NCBI RefSeq assembly: GCF_049341845.1
Contig: NZ_JBMPIT010000004.1
Location: 124,001 to 188,000 of the forward strand
Length of the DNA stretch: 64,000 nt
Reading direction: 5' to 3'
Source of the DNA: Curtobacterium guangdongense
Lineage (GTDB): Bacteria > Actinomycetota > Actinomycetes > Actinomycetales > Microbacteriaceae
The notes under the pieces are model-generated. The model ran no database searches. It was given only the letters and a program-made list of their open reading frames with translations, and was not told the DNA's origin. This document shows, in pieces, positions 63,751 to 64,000 of this stretch. Position 1 is the first letter of the stretch. Each line of letters begins with the position of its first letter. A program made the position numbers and the translations under genes.

Positions 63751-64000
63751 TCAGCAGTCGGTGACGACGTGGTCGGGATCGCCGAGGTCCTGGGACTTCC
63801 CCCAGTCGGCGAAGGAGAGATCGACGGTGCCCGTGGTGTCCGACGCCCGGAACGAGTACGGCACGGGCTCCCCCACGGCGGAGACCACGAGCGACCCGAT
63901 CGGGGAGGACCCGTTCGCGACGACGATCTGCACGCGGGCGTCGTCGCCCGTGCCGGTGACCGCGCCTGGATGCAGCGTGACGTCGGACCCGGTGCCGAGC
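63751..64000 (-). CDS. C-terminal part of an unknown protein
   Basis: The last 82 codons of a minus-strand CDS cut by the right edge. Reading on past the internal GTG at 63933 gives an uninterrupted frame to 64000 (LHPGAVTGTGDDARVQIVVA and on), ending KSQDLGDPDHVVTDC. It is beta-rich with a terminal Cys, and is possibly the end of a secreted or lipoprotein domain. No family recognised. Confidence 0.6.
   Translation of the reverse strand, partial: LGTGSDVTLHPGAVTGTGDDARVQIVVANGSSPIGSLVVSAVGEPVPYSFRASDTTGTVDLSFADWGKSQDLGDPDHVVTDC

Overview
The window is a GC-rich actinobacterial chromosome segment. It most resembles Microbacteriaceae, for example a Curtobacterium-like organism. That placement is inferred from the GC bias, the protein sequences, an LAFTG sorting signal and the absence of an S14 gene between rplE and rpsH; no database search was possible. 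I see no rRNA, tRNA, CRISPR array, insertion sequence or prophage gene.

The backbone is the transcription/translation supercluster, all on the minus strand. In order of transcription it runs rpoB-rpoC (55.4-48.0 kb), then the str operon rpsL-rpsG-fusA-tuf (30.5-26.1 kb), then the S10/spc operons rpsJ to rplO, secY, adk, map and infA (14.2 kb to the left edge). Most genes in the S10/spc run overlap or nearly touch (ATGA, GTGA, TGATG or TAATG junctions). Good -35/-10 pairs precede infA, rpsJ, rpsL and rpoB.

Accessory blocks split the supercluster at two junctions. Between rpoC and rpsL (about 30.9-47.9 kb) lies an 11-gene type IV pilus cluster: pilB, pilT, pilC, pilA, three further prepilin-type proteins, the prepilin peptidase pilD and the pilM-pilN-pilO alignment genes. 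It has no secretin, as expected for a Gram-positive cell, and a terminator with a U-tract separates the motor genes from pilA and everything after it. A VOC protein, a secreted Ig-like protein and three membrane proteins flank the pilus genes. Between tuf and rpsJ (14.8-25.9 kb) lie an 8.5-kb gene for a wall-anchored protein of about 18 DUF11-like modules ending in an LAFTG sorting signal, a poxvirus-type topoisomerase IB, a DarT-like ADP-ribosyltransferase without a visible antitoxin, and a small MT0933-type antitoxin-like protein.

The right end (55.8-64 kb) holds a PH-like membrane protein, a NarL/DesR-type two-component system cotranscribed with a membrane protein, a spermidine-synthase-fold protein, a Q/Y-rich membrane protein, a TPR-like protein overlapping a SprT-like metalloprotease, a CGNR zinc-finger regulator, a lipoprotein and a cut-off CDS. 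Three of these genes look leaderless. The left end has an LCP ligase divergent from infA.

Repeated intergenic hairpins are notable. The 12-mer CGGGAGGCTCGG occurs at six loci, including a perfect 48-bp palindrome, and a second terminator sequence occurs twice almost unchanged. rpoB, rpoC, rpsL and adk all appear to start at TTG.
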